Assembly: GCA_031423955.1 (NCBI GenBank) | Contig: JANPGJ010000172.1 | Location: 1 to 22,704 of the forward strand | Source of the DNA: JAEUOS01 sp031423955 | GTDB lineage: Bacteria; Pseudomonadota; Gammaproteobacteria; Burkholderiales; JAEUOS01 | Direction: 5' to 3' | DNA length: 22,704 nt | Part shown: piece by piece, positions 1 to 7,587 of the stretch | Layout: every line of letters begins with the position of its first letter | Position numbering within the stretch: the first letter of the stretch is position 1 | Notes under the pieces: model-generated | Seen by the model: only the letters and a program-made list of their open reading frames with translations | Databases searched by the model: none | Told to the model about the DNA's origin: nothing | Made by a program: the position numbers and the translations under genes

Positions 1-533
1 GCGCCGTCCTCCGGCTCGGTGCGGCAGAGCACGAGAATGGCGTCGGCATCGTCGGCGAACGAGGTGTAGAGCTTTTGGCCCCGCACCACCCATTCGCCGC
101 CTTCGAGATTCGCGCGCGTCTTGAGGGCCAGCACGTCGGTGCCGCCCCCCGGCTCGCTCATGCCGAAACCCATCAGGAAGTCACCGGTCGCCACGCGCGG
201 CAGATATTCGGCCTGCTGCTTGGGTGTGCCCGATTCGCGCAGGATGCGCGCGGTCATCGATACCAGCAGCCAGTCGGTGGCAAGCGACGGGAAGCGCCGC
301 GCCAGCTCTTCGCAGAACACCGCGCCGGTCATCACGTCGCCCCCGCTGCCGCCGAACTCGACCGGCACCGAAAGCCCCATCCAGCCGAGCTCGGCGAAGC
401 GCTTCCACAATTCGCGCGGAATCCTGCGCGCACGGTCCATCTCCCGAATCTTCTTCTCCGGCAGTTCGCGCTCGAAAAAGCTGCGCACGCTGTCGCGCAA
501 CATTTCATGCTCTTCAATGCGGTCGAAATTCAT
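1..533 (-). CDS. Acyl-CoA dehydrogenase, N-terminal part (cut by window edge)
   Basis: Partial gene: about 177 N-terminal residues are visible and the C-terminus lies beyond position 1. Translation of the minus strand from the ATG at 533 starts MNFDRIEEHEMLRDSVRSFF, the usual N-terminal helical domain of acyl-CoA dehydrogenases. Around residues 137-145 is the FAD/substrate signature GMSEPGGGTD, followed by a TSFADDADAILVL stretch typical of the middle beta domain. The family oxidises acyl-CoA to 2-enoyl-CoA with FAD and passes electrons to ETF. The catalytic base region is outside the window. The start ATG overlaps the upstream livG stop as ATGA, so the gene is translationally coupled to the transporter. 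This suggests that it acts on the imported compound after CoA activation (inference). Chain-length or ring specificity cannot be told. Confidence 0.93.
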   Translation of the reverse strand, partial: MNFDRIEEHEMLRDSVRSFFERELPEKKIREMDRARRIPRELWKRFAELGWMGLSVPVEFGGSGGDVMTGAVFCEELARRFPSLATDWLLVSMTARILRESGTPKQQAEYLPRVATGDFLMGFGMSEPGGGTDVLALKTRANLEGGEWVVRGQKLYTSFADDADAILVLCRTEPEDG

Positions 534-1312
534 GCTGCGACTCCTTCACCGGCAATCGATTCACCCAGATAGACCTGCTGCACCAGCGGGCTCGCACGCA
601 CTTCGGCCGGCGAGCCTTCGGCCAGCACCCGGCCCTGATGCAGCACGCTGATGCGGTCAGCAACGGCGAACACCACCGCCATGTCGTGCTCGGTGAACAC
701 GCAGGCCACGCCCAGCTTCGAGGCCACCCGATGCACCAGGCTGATCGACTCGATGCGCTCCTGTGCCGCCATGCCGGCAGTCGGCTCGTCAAGCAGCAAC
801 ATACGCGGTTCGCCGGCCAGCGCGATGGCAAGCTCCAGGCGTTTCTGGTCGCCATGCGCAAGGGCCCCAGCGCTCAATCCCGGGTCGCCGGTCAGACCCA
901 CCAGATGCAGCAGTTCCTGCGCCCGAGTGGTCAGCAACTGCCTGGCGTGGGGCCAGATGCTCCAGTTGCGCCGCGCGTGCGCGAAGAGCGCCACCTGCAG
1001 GTTTTCCTGTACGTTCAAATCGGGAAACACGCTGGTGATCTGGAAGGTGCGCCCCATGCCCTGGCGCACCAGCAGATGCGGCGCGCTGCCGGCCACATCG
1101 CGCCCTTCGAAAATGACCCGTCCGGAATCGGGCCGCAACAAGCCGGTGATGACGTTGAAGAAAGTGCTCTTGCCTGCGCCATTGGGACCGATGATGGCGC
1201 GAAACTCGCCCGCCGCCACCGACAGTTCGACACCACCTAACGCCTGCAGCCCGCCGAAGCGTTTGGCCAGCGCGGTCACCTTGAGGATCGGCTCGCCAGA
1301 GTTGGCCATCAT
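530..1312 (-). CDS. livG: HAAT ABC transporter ATP-binding protein, LivG family
   Basis: 260 aa, the usual LivG length. It is one of two cytoplasmic ATPases that power a branched-chain-amino-acid-type importer. Motifs: Walker A GPNGAGKST at 42-50, Q-loop FQ at 90-91, ABC signature LAHGDQ at 151-156, Walker B MLLLDEP at 171-177, and H-loop His209 (TEHD). The C-terminal VYLG element is typical of LivG. I chose the ATG at 1312 because it overlaps the livM stop as ATGA. An in-frame start 29 codons upstream would run deep into livM and adds no conserved sequence. The next Met (1309) is an alternative. The 3' end overlaps the acyl-CoA dehydrogenase start by 4 nt. The symbol denotes the family; given the catabolic neighbours the substrate is probably an organic acid rather than leucine (inference). 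Confidence 0.93.
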   Translation of the reverse strand: MMANSGEPILKVTALAKRFGGLQALGGVELSVAAGEFRAIIGPNGAGKSTFFNVITGLLRPDSGRVIFEGRDVAGSAPHLLVRQGMGRTFQITSVFPDLNVQENLQVALFAHARRNWSIWPHARQLLTTRAQELLHLVGLTGDPGLSAGALAHGDQKRLELAIALAGEPRMLLLDEPTAGMAAQERIESISLVHRVASKLGVACVFTEHDMAVVFAVADRISVLHQGRVLAEGSPAEVRASPLVQQVYLGESIAGEGVAA

Positions 1313-2229
1313 TGCCGCCGCGCCCGTGCCAGTCCGGTCAGGCCGGCCGGCATCAACAACACCAACGCAAGAATGATCACGCCCATCGCCAGCGGCCAAT
1401 ACTCGGTGCGGCCGCTGATCATCACCTCGAGTACCACATACACCGCCGCGCCCAGCGCCGGGCCGAGAAAGGTGCTCACCCCGCCCAGCACCGCCATCAC
1501 GATCGGCGTGGCACTCGCGGTCCAGTTGAGCCAGCCGGGAAACACGTTGCCGCTGGACATCGCGAACAGCGCGCCGGCCAGGCCCGCGAAGGCACCGCTG
1601 ATGACGAATGCCGCCAGCTGGTGCGAGCGAACATTGACACCGATGTATTGAACCCGCCGCGGGTTGGAGCGCAAGGCGCGCAGGATGTAGCCGAACGGGG
1701 AACTGACCAGGCGATACAGTGCATACAGCGCCGGCACGGTGATGGCGAGCGCGAAGTAGTAGTAGACCGCGGGCCGGGCAAACGCGCCGGGCGGTTTCAA
1801 TCCGGTGATGCCGTCGTCGCCGCCGGTCAGGCCGGTGGCTTTGAGCGCGATTGTGTAGAGCAGCATCTGGAACGCGAAGGTCAGCATGCCGAAGTAGATG
1901 CCGGAACGGCGCACCGAGAAAAAGCCGATGATGGCAGCGGCAAGTGCGGCCGCCGCCATCGCGGCGAGCGGAAAAAGTGCGAACGCCAGGCCCGGCGCGA
2001 GACCGGCCTTCTTCACCAGCAAGGCCGCGGCGTAGGCGCCGATGCCGAAAAACGCCGCATGGCCGAACGACAGCATGCCGCCATATCCCAGCAGCACATT
2101 GAAGCTCACCGCATAAAGGGCGAAGGCCAGCACCTCGATGGCGATGAAAATCCAGAAGTCCGAAATCACAAAAGGCAATGCCGCCAGCGCCAGCGCGCCG
2201 GCGAGCAGGATGACCGCCACGCGGCTCAT
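1309..2229 (-). CDS. livM: HAAT ABC transporter permease, LivM family
   Basis: 306 aa. Inner-membrane permease forming the translocation pore together with LivH. The sequence is almost entirely hydrophobic helices. It has the LivM hallmark GYGGMLSFGHAAFFGIGAY near residues 54-72, a SGIYFGMLTFAF segment, and the cytoplasmic coupling stretch LRALRSNPRRVQYIGVN, which contacts the ATPases. The ATG at 2229 (MSRVAVILL) overlaps the livH stop as ATGA. Longer in-frame extensions reach into livH and are shadow sequence. It is the middle gene of a minus-strand chain livH-livM-livG-acyl-CoA dehydrogenase in which every junction is a 4-nt overlap. Confidence 0.94.
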   Translation of the reverse strand: MSRVAVILLAGALALAALPFVISDFWIFIAIEVLAFALYAVSFNVLLGYGGMLSFGHAAFFGIGAYAAALLVKKAGLAPGLAFALFPLAAMAAAALAAAIIGFFSVRRSGIYFGMLTFAFQMLLYTIALKATGLTGGDDGITGLKPPGAFARPAVYYYFALAITVPALYALYRLVSSPFGYILRALRSNPRRVQYIGVNVRSHQLAAFVISGAFAGLAGALFAMSSGNVFPGWLNWTASATPIVMAVLGGVSTFLGPALGAAVYVVLEVMISGRTEYWPLAMGVIILALVLLMPAGLTGLARARRQ

Positions 2230-3149
2230 TCCGGATTCCCGAACAGGCCCCACGGCCGCACGATCAGCACCACCGCCATCAAGGCGAAGGTCAGCACCAC
2301 CGAGAGCCCGGGAAAGGCCAGGATACCGAATGCATTGACCAGACCTACCAGGAGCGAGGCCACGAACGCGCCCATCACGCTGCCCATGCCGCCGATCACC
2401 ACCACCACGAATGCATCGATGATCACCTGCACATGCAGGCCCGGCCCGATCGAGACCACCGGCGCGGCCAAAGCGCCGCCCAGACCGGCCAGTGCCGCGC
2501 CCAGTGCGAACACGGTGGTGAACAGCACACGGGTGTTGACGCCCAAAGCGCCGAGCATGGCGCGGTCCATGGTGGCGGCGCGCACGAAGATGCCCCAGCG
2601 GGTCTTGTGCAGCAGCCACCACAGGCCGAGCGCGACCGCGATGCCGGCTGCGATGAGGAACAGGCGGTAGGTCGGAAAGGTCACCCCCAGCGCCTGCGTG
2701 CTGCCGACCAGGAGCGGTGGCGTCGCCACCGAGTGGTCCTGGTTGCCCCAGATCAGCTTGACCGCATCACCCAGGATGAATACCAGCGCGAAGGTCAGCA
2801 GCAATTGAAACTCGTGCGGCGCACGATAGATGCGCCGCAACAAGCCGCTCTCGATCGCCGCGCCGATGACGGCCAGGCCGGCGCTGGCCCCAATCAGTAC
2901 CGCGACAAAACTGGCCGCGCTTTCAGGCAACCAGCCTGACAGGCTGACGGCGATGAAGGCGCCGAGCATGAACAGGGCGCCATGGGCGAAATTGATGATG
3001 CGCAGCACGCCGAAGATCAGCGACAGGCCTGCCGCGATCAGGAACAGCAGCATGCCGTTGGACACCCCGGCCAGCGCCTGGCGCGCGACGACCAACGGAT
3101 TCTGCAGCCAGGCGAATTGCTGGGCCAGGGAGTCGACTAGGCTGTACAT
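2226..3149 (-). CDS. livH: HAAT ABC transporter permease, LivH family
   Basis: 307 aa. Partner permease of the LivM at 1309-2229, in the inner membrane. The family landmark RIINFAHGALFMLGAF lies near residues 51-66. The coupling region MDRAMLGALGVN is followed by a glycine-rich helix pair (GAALAGLGGALAAP), and the C-terminus ends RPWGLFGNPE, typical of LivH. It is the first gene of the minus-strand transcript. The 146-bp gap upstream faces the divergent binding-protein gene, so both halves of the transporter could be controlled from one regulatory region. No convincing Shine-Dalgarno sequence is seen directly before the ATG at 3149 (a GGAG-like match is absent on this strand), but the start agrees with family length. 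Confidence 0.93.
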   Translation of the reverse strand: MYSLVDSLAQQFAWLQNPLVVARQALAGVSNGMLLFLIAAGLSLIFGVLRIINFAHGALFMLGAFIAVSLSGWLPESAASFVAVLIGASAGLAVIGAAIESGLLRRIYRAPHEFQLLLTFALVFILGDAVKLIWGNQDHSVATPPLLVGSTQALGVTFPTYRLFLIAAGIAVALGLWWLLHKTRWGIFVRAATMDRAMLGALGVNTRVLFTTVFALGAALAGLGGALAAPVVSIGPGLHVQVIIDAFVVVVIGGMGSVMGAFVASLLVGLVNAFGILAFPGLSVVLTFALMAVVLIVRPWGLFGNPE

Positions 3150-3191
3150 GGAGACGGGTGAAGGAGCGGTTTCAAGTATGCCAGATCAGGC

Positions 3192-3221
3192 TTGACAAAG
3201 GGAAGCATTTGTCCGGACAAT
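3192..3221 (+). promoter_or_regulatory. Promoter with overlapping palindromic operator candidate
   Basis: TTGACA at 3192-3197 is a perfect sigma70 -35 box. After 18 bp comes GACAAT (3216-3221), 4/6 to TATAAT. The perfect 12-bp palindrome TTGTCCGGACAA (3209-3220) overlies the -10 box, where a bound repressor would block RNA polymerase. The shape resembles sites of GntR or TetR proteins; that is inference and no adjacent regulator confirms it. It would drive the binding-protein gene at 3296 and, from the same gap, might affect the divergent livH. Confidence 0.6.
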
Positions 3222-3295
3222 TCCTCTGCCGCCTGTTCACCCCGCCCGACGCCGGTTCGCCGCGCCGCCAGTCCACTTTCAACCCAGGGTCCGCC

Positions 3296-4540
3296 ATGTA
3301 CACACTTGTCCGCAACGCATTGATCTCGATTGGCGCCGCGGCGCTTTCCGTCCTCGCGCCCCCGGTGCTGGCGCAAACCCCGGCGCGCGGCGAGCCGATC
3401 AAGCTGGGGCTGATCGACATCTACAGCGGCGGCTTCGCCTTCATCGCCGATTCGATCCGCACCGGCTTCCAGATCGCGCTTGATGAAGCCAACGCCGCCG
3501 GCGGCTTCAAGGGCCGGCCATTCCAGCTGGTCACCGCCGACATGGGCACCCAGGTGGAAAAGGCGGTGACCGAGGGTCGGCGCATGATCCTGGAGGAGAA
3601 GATCAAGTTTGTCACCGTCGGCATTCACAGCGGCGCGGCGATCGCGGTGGGCAATCTCGGGAAAGAGCACAAGGTACTGGTGATGGGCGGTTTCGCCACC
3701 ACCAAGCGCCTGACCGGCGAGGCCGGCCACCCTTATGTGGCGCGCGCCAACCTGTCGACGGTCGAAATCGGCAAGGTCATCGCCGAGTACATCAAGGGCC
3801 GCCCCGAAATCAAGCGGGTCGCCACCATCGCGCCCGACTATGAATACGGCCAGCAGTTCACACAGGATTTCGTGAGTGCGCTCAAGGTCGCGCGGCCCGA
3901 TGTGGTGGTGGTGCGGCAGGAATGGTCCAAGCTCGGCGCCACCGATTTTTCGGCCCACGTGACCGCGCTGCAGGCGCAACCGGTGGACATGATCATCAAC
4001 GGCGGTTTCGGCGCCGACCTGGTGAACTTCCTCAAGGCGGCGCGCGACTTCGGGCTGTTCGCCGGCAAGACCCAGTTCTTCACCCACGGCATCGACCTGG
4101 TGAAGATGGGTGCGCTCAAGGACTCGCTGCCGGCCAACACCGTCAGCACGGTGTGGTTTCCGTTCTATGCCTTGAAGGAGCCGCGCGCCAAGCCGTTCGC
4201 CGCCGAAGTTGAAAAGCGCATGAAGACCTACGCCACGGGGCCGACGCCGGTGGGCTACGTCGCCGGCCGCATGCTAGTTGAGGGTATCAAGAAGGCAGGC
4301 ACTGCCGACGACGTCGAAAAGGTGATCCAGGCGCTGGGCACGGTGAGTTTCGAAGGCCCGACCGGTCCGACCAAGGTGCGCTCCTGTGACAACATGGCGC
4401 TCTACAATTTCTATGTCGGCACGGTCAAGCGCGACGCCGCTTTTCCGGACGGCATCGGCATGACCGACATCAAGACCTACCCGACCGAGAACTACGCCCG
4501 GCCCTGCATGGAGCTTTTGAAGGCGCGCGGCAACGGCTGA
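3296..4540 (+). CDS. HAAT ABC transporter periplasmic substrate-binding protein
   Basis: 414 aa, Peripla_BP_6 / LivK-like type I binding protein. The N-terminus MYTLVRNALISIGAAALSVL followed by APPVLA|Q is a Sec signal peptide, with cleavage expected after residue 26. The mature part starts with the family pattern IKLGLIDIYSGG, then ALDEANAAGG (lobe 1), AYDYEYGQ-like PDYEYGQQF (hinge region) and a second lobe. Two cysteines near the C-terminus (SCDN and RPCM) could pair in the periplasm. I chose the ATG at 3296 because it puts the signal peptide at the very N-terminus. The open frame extends 46 codons upstream, but that part overlaps the predicted promoter. It is the first gene of binding protein-livF-bicupin, divergent from livHMG. 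The ligand is unknown. Confidence 0.93.
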   Translation: MYTLVRNALISIGAAALSVLAPPVLAQTPARGEPIKLGLIDIYSGGFAFIADSIRTGFQIALDEANAAGGFKGRPFQLVTADMGTQVEKAVTEGRRMILEEKIKFVTVGIHSGAAIAVGNLGKEHKVLVMGGFATTKRLTGEAGHPYVARANLSTVEIGKVIAEYIKGRPEIKRVATIAPDYEYGQQFTQDFVSALKVARPDVVVVRQEWSKLGATDFSAHVTALQAQPVDMIINGGFGADLVNFLKAARDFGLFAGKTQFFTHGIDLVKMGALKDSLPANTVSTVWFPFYALKEPRAKPFAAEVEKRMKTYATGPTPVGYVAGRMLVEGIKKAGTADDVEKVIQALGTVSFEGPTGPTKVRSCDNMALYNFYVGTVKRDAAFPDGIGMTDIKTYPTENYARPCMELLKARGNG

Positions 4541-4552
4541 CGCGCCCCGCGC

Positions 4553-5260
4553 ATGCCGCTGCTCGAAGTTCGCGGGCTGGAAACCGCCTATGGCGCCAGC
4601 CAGGTGCTGTTCGGCATCTCGCTCGAGGTGAACGCCGGCGAGGTGGTGGCGCTCTTGGGCCGCAACGGCGCCGGCAAGACCACCACCCTGTCGTCGATCA
4701 TGGGCCTGGTGCCGGCCTTGCGCGGCAGCATCCGCTTCAAGGATGCCGAGATCAGTCGCGCCGAGCCGTTCCAGATTTGTCGCGCGGGTCTGGGATTCGT
4801 GGCCGAGGACTGCCGCCTGTTCAGCGGGCTCACCGTGGCCGAGAATTTCGAAGCGGCACGACTGCCCGCCCGCAGCGGCGCGACCCGCTGGGCACTGCCG
4901 CAGGTGCTTGAACTGTTCCCCGACGTGCAGTCGTTTCTCGAGCGCCGCGCCGGCGCGCTGTCGGGTGGCCAGCAGCGGATGGTGGCGATCGCGCGCACCC
5001 TGATGGGCAATCCCGACATGATTTTGCTGGACGAACCCTCCGAAGGGCTGGCGCCGCTGGTGGTCGATGCGCTGTTGAAGCGCCTGAAGGCGCTCAAGGC
5101 TGCCGGCCAGACGGTGCTGATCAGCGAGCAGAACCTGCGCTTCGCCACCGAACTTGCCGATCGGGTGTACATCATCGAGAAAGGCGAGATCCGCTATCAG
5201 GGCACGCCGGCGGAACTGGCCGCGCAGCCGGAACTGCGCGAGAAGTACCTGATGATTTAG
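4553..5260 (+). CDS. livF: HAAT ABC transporter ATP-binding protein, LivF family
   Basis: 235 aa, normal for LivF. It is the second ATPase of the transporter whose LivG, LivM and LivH lie on the opposite strand. Motifs: Walker A GRNGAGKT at 36-43, Q-loop/linker VAEDCRLFSGLTVAEN at 83-98, signature LSGGQ at 136-140, and Walker B MILLDEP at 156-162 followed by SEGLAP. SEQN at 191-194 is normal for LivF, where Gln-Asn stands in the usual H-loop place. The linker reads VAED where most LivF proteins read VPEG, a small oddity. The start is 12 nt after the binding-protein stop and no other ATG is near. Co-transcription with the binding protein is very likely. Confidence 0.94.
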   Translation: MPLLEVRGLETAYGASQVLFGISLEVNAGEVVALLGRNGAGKTTTLSSIMGLVPALRGSIRFKDAEISRAEPFQICRAGLGFVAEDCRLFSGLTVAENFEAARLPARSGATRWALPQVLELFPDVQSFLERRAGALSGGQQRMVAIARTLMGNPDMILLDEPSEGLAPLVVDALLKRLKALKAAGQTVLISEQNLRFATELADRVYIIEKGEIRYQGTPAELAAQPELREKYLMI

Positions 5261-5270
5261 AGGAGCCGCC

Positions 5271-6143
5271 ATGAGCACCATCAGCGCCATCAGCATCGTC
5301 GACAGCAACGCCCTGCCGTGGGAAAGCGGGCTCGACTATCTGAAGACCCTGGCGCCGGCCTTTCGCGACAACCTGGGCCCGGCCGAACAGGTTGAACAGA
5401 ACTTCGCCAAGTACTGGCAGAAGAACCTCTATCTCGATCGCGAAACCACGCGCCGGCTTGACCTGGTGCGGCTCGAACCGGGCTACCGCGACTTGACGCA
5501 TTGCTGCCACGATTCGGTCGAAGAGGCGTTCTTCCTGGCCGGCGGCGCCGAACTCGACGGCGAAGGCGTATTCACCGCGGATGATTACTTCTGGCGCCCG
5601 CCGGGCTGGATCCATCACGCCGCCAGCCCGCAAGGCGTCGAGATCGTGCTTGGTTTCGAGGGTCGTTCGAACGAGAGCGGACCGGTCAGCCGCCACGTAT
5701 GTGCGGCAGGCGATGCCGGCGCAAACATGCTGATCCCTGCCGGTGATGAACGCGCGCTCGGCACCCGCGGCCGGGTGCGCCAGATGCAGACCCGGCTCCT
5801 GGTGTGGCAGCCCGGCCCGGTGTTCGCACGCGGCGAAGGGCCACTCGCCGGCTTCGACCTGGAGCACATGGCGGTGCGCGTGTTGAGCAGGAATCCTGTC
5901 ACCGGGCAGCAAACCCTGCTGCTGCGCCTGGACCCCGGCTATCAACAGGCCGGAGCCGGCGCGCATAGCGCGTGGCTGCAGGCCTACGTGCTGGCCGGCG
6001 CGGCGCAGCTCGGGAGTACCGAACTGCGGCGCGGCTTTTTCATGCACCGCCCGGCGGGCGTGGTCGAGGCGCCAATGACCAGTGTCGACGGGGCACTGCT
6101 GTATGTGAAGACTGACGCGTTTCTGGACTTCCGCCTGGCCTGA
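5271..6143 (+). CDS. Bicupin (cupin-fold) protein, possibly DUF4437-like
   Basis: 290 aa with two cupin barrels. The first (about 60-130) keeps likely metal ligands: His77 and His80 in THCCHDS, Glu84/Glu85 in EEAFFLAGG, and His115 in WRPPGWIHH, matching the two cupin motifs. The second (about 215-285) has only one histidine (His232) and its second motif (FFMHRPAGVVEAP) lacks the usual ligand arrangement, so it is probably structural. A strong Shine-Dalgarno GAGGAG sits 8-10 nt before the ATG, and the gap to livF is 10 nt, so it belongs to the transporter transcript. Such proteins may be dioxygenases, isomerases or sensors; I cannot assign a reaction. Its stop codon is the first triplet of the long inverted repeat that follows. 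Confidence 0.8.
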   Translation: MSTISAISIVDSNALPWESGLDYLKTLAPAFRDNLGPAEQVEQNFAKYWQKNLYLDRETTRRLDLVRLEPGYRDLTHCCHDSVEEAFFLAGGAELDGEGVFTADDYFWRPPGWIHHAASPQGVEIVLGFEGRSNESGPVSRHVCAAGDAGANMLIPAGDERALGTRGRVRQMQTRLLVWQPGPVFARGEGPLAGFDLEHMAVRVLSRNPVTGQQTLLLRLDPGYQQAGAGAHSAWLQAYVLAGAAQLGSTELRRGFFMHRPAGVVEAPMTSVDGALLYVKTDAFLDFRLA

Positions 6144-6267
6144 GAGCATGAGAATAAATCTACTGCGCGGGCCAATCCCGCACCTGCGATGCTCGCCGTA
6201 CGAGAGTACGGCTGCGCTTCTCGATGCGGGCTTGACCCGCTCGCTACGATTTCTTCTCACGCTCTGA
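6141..6267. repeat. Long imperfect inverted repeat (MITE- or BIME-like element)
   Basis: The outer arms 6141-6160 and 6248-6267 are inverted copies matching at 17 of 20 positions by hand count. Inner arms GCGCGGGCCAATCCCGCA and the complement of 6224-6241 match at 15 of 18. The apex GCCGTAC-GAGA-GTACGGC (6195-6212) is a perfect 7-bp stem with a 4-nt loop. The whole stretch can therefore fold into one long hairpin. There is no protein-coding potential. It begins exactly at the TGA of the bicupin gene and could also end that transcript. The form suggests a small dispersed repeat; whether it recurs in the genome cannot be seen here. Confidence 0.7.
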
Positions 6268-6276
6268 GGTCGCTGC

Positions 6277-6306
6277 TTGACACCGTTTTCAACGCCCCCC
6301 TACACT
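6277..6306 (+). promoter_or_regulatory. Predicted sigma70 promoter of the second transporter operon
   Basis: TTGACA (6277-6282) is a perfect -35 box. With an 18-bp spacer the -10 is TACACT (6301-6306), 4/6. Between them is the short inverted repeat CGTT-TTC-AACG (6284-6294), a possible operator half-site pair. Transcription would start near 6313, leaving a leader of about 90 nt before the ATG at 6405. The -35 box and spacer length are the same as in the promoter of the first binding-protein gene (3192-3221). Confidence 0.55.
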
Positions 6307-6348
6307 GCCCGTTCGTCTTCAATGCCACTGCTGCCAACGCGATACGAA

Positions 6349-6387
6349 GTGCTGTTTCAAGGTGTCATTTCAACGTGCTGTTTCAAC
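6349..6387 (+). repeat. Three 13-bp tandem repeats in the 5' leader
   Basis: Three back-to-back 13-bp units: gtgctgtttcaag / gtgtcatttcaac / gtgctgtttcaac. The core TTTCAA(C/G)G recurs at 6355, 6368 and 6381, exactly 13 nt apart, and TTTCAACG occurs again at 6287 inside the promoter. The array lies just upstream of the Shine-Dalgarno GGAGGT (6395-6400) of the binding-protein gene. It could be a protein-binding array, a translation-control element, or a slippage-prone tract. Confidence 0.65.
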
Positions 6388-6404
6388 GTCAACTGGAGGT
6401 TCTG

Positions 6405-7571
6405 ATGCATCGCTCACTGATTGCTGCATTCACGCTGGCGGCGGCCGCCCTGACCGCGCTCCCCGCGCCGGCCCAGGAAGCCTTCAAGATCGGCAACCTG
6501 TCGCCCTTGTCAGGCCCAGCGGCGGCGTTCGGCATCGGCATCAATCGCGGCATTGAACTGGCTGCCGAAGACGTCGGCACTTTCACCGTTGCCGGCAAGC
6601 AGTACAAGCTCGAACTCACGCCCTACGACACCGGGCTCGACCCCGGCAAGACGGTGGCGGCGCTCAACCGGGCGGTGTTGAACGACAACGTCAAGTACGG
6701 CTTCATCCTGGGTGCAGCGGTGCATGGCGCGGTGCTGCCGATCATCCGGCAAACCGGCTTTTTCGACATTTTCATGGGTGCGGCTGGCAAGGAGATCACC
6801 AATGCCGAGAACCCGACCGTGTTTCGTTTCATGGCGTCTTCCGACCAGCTCTACTACACCTTCACCCCGGAAATCTACAAAAAGCTGGGCATCAAGCGGG
6901 TCGCCTTCATGGGGCCGAACAACGACCTCGGGCGCTCCGATGTGCGTACCCTGAAGGACGTTGCCAATCGTCTCAAGGGCCAGGGCGTCGAGTTCGTCGC
7001 CGAGGAATTAGTCGAGATCAACGCCAAGGATTTCCAGGCCGCGCTGTTGCGCCTGCTGGCGAAGAACCCCGACGTGATCGACACCAACGCCTCGCCCACC
7101 GGCACCGTCGGGCTGATCGCCAAGCAGGCGCGCGAACTCGGCTACAAGGGCCATTTCATCAGCTCAACGGCGGTGCTCGAAGCCAAGGCCCTGGTGAGCA
7201 TCGCCGGCAAGGGCGCCGACAACATCGTGGCTTACCGTATCTGGTCGAGCCCGCCTTCGAAGCTGTACCAGGAAATCGCCGATCGTCACGAGAAGAAATA
7301 CAAGGAGGCGACCCTGGGCACGGTGTGGGAAGCCTATGCCGCCACCCGCTGGGTGGTCGAGGCGGTGGTCAAGGCCGGCACCTTCGACAGCAAGCGGGTG
7401 GCCGAACAGCTGGCCGGCTCGACATTCCAGTTTCATCCCTACGGCCCGGCCACCTGGGGCGGCGAAAAAACCCACGGCGCGAGACGGCAGATTCAGACCC
7501 CGTTGCCGGCATCGATCATCAAGGACGGCAAGTGGGAACCTCTCGAAGTGAGAATGGGCACACTGGAGTGA
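6405..7571 (+). CDS. HAAT ABC transporter periplasmic substrate-binding protein (second system)
   Basis: 388 aa. The signal peptide MHRSLIAAFTLAAAALTALP then APA|Q predicts cleavage after residue 23. The mature protein begins FKIGNLSPLSGPAAAFG, the classic Peripla_BP_6 opening. It then has GIELAAEDVG (lobe 1), GAAVHGAVLPIIRQ (lobe 1 ligand region), a VAFMGPNNDLGRSD hinge segment and a second lobe. It has no cysteine, unlike the paralogue at 3296-4540, which argues for a different ligand or lineage. The ATG at 6405 is supported by GGAGGT 4 nt upstream and by the signal peptide. It heads a seven-gene operon and is separated from livH by a strong hairpin, which may keep its mRNA level above the permease genes. 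Confidence 0.94.
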   Translation: MHRSLIAAFTLAAAALTALPAPAQEAFKIGNLSPLSGPAAAFGIGINRGIELAAEDVGTFTVAGKQYKLELTPYDTGLDPGKTVAALNRAVLNDNVKYGFILGAAVHGAVLPIIRQTGFFDIFMGAAGKEITNAENPTVFRFMASSDQLYYTFTPEIYKKLGIKRVAFMGPNNDLGRSDVRTLKDVANRLKGQGVEFVAEELVEINAKDFQAALLRLLAKNPDVIDTNASPTGTVGLIAKQARELGYKGHFISSTAVLEAKALVSIAGKGADNIVAYRIWSSPPSKLYQEIADRHEKKYKEATLGTVWEAYAATRWVVEAVVKAGTFDSKRVAEQLAGSTFQFHPYGPATWGGEKTHGARRQIQTPLPASIIKDGKWEPLEVRMGTLE

Positions 7572-7587
7572 GACTGCGCCCTTGCGT

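Noticed and set aside
1312..2670. Plus-strand open frame antisense to livM and livH
   Set aside because: Composition is typical of antisense frames (long runs of His, Gln, Arg), and the minus strand encodes intact permeases.
3158..3295. Longer N-terminal version of the first binding protein
   Set aside because: The extension would bury the signal peptide 46 residues inside the protein and overlaps the predicted promoter.
4553..5260. LivF apparently lacking the H-loop histidine
   Set aside because: EQN at this place is normal for LivF proteins, so this is not a defect.
4274..6260. Minus-strand open frames antisense to livF and the bicupin
   Set aside because: They have no family motifs or ribosome sites; the plus-strand genes explain the coding signal.
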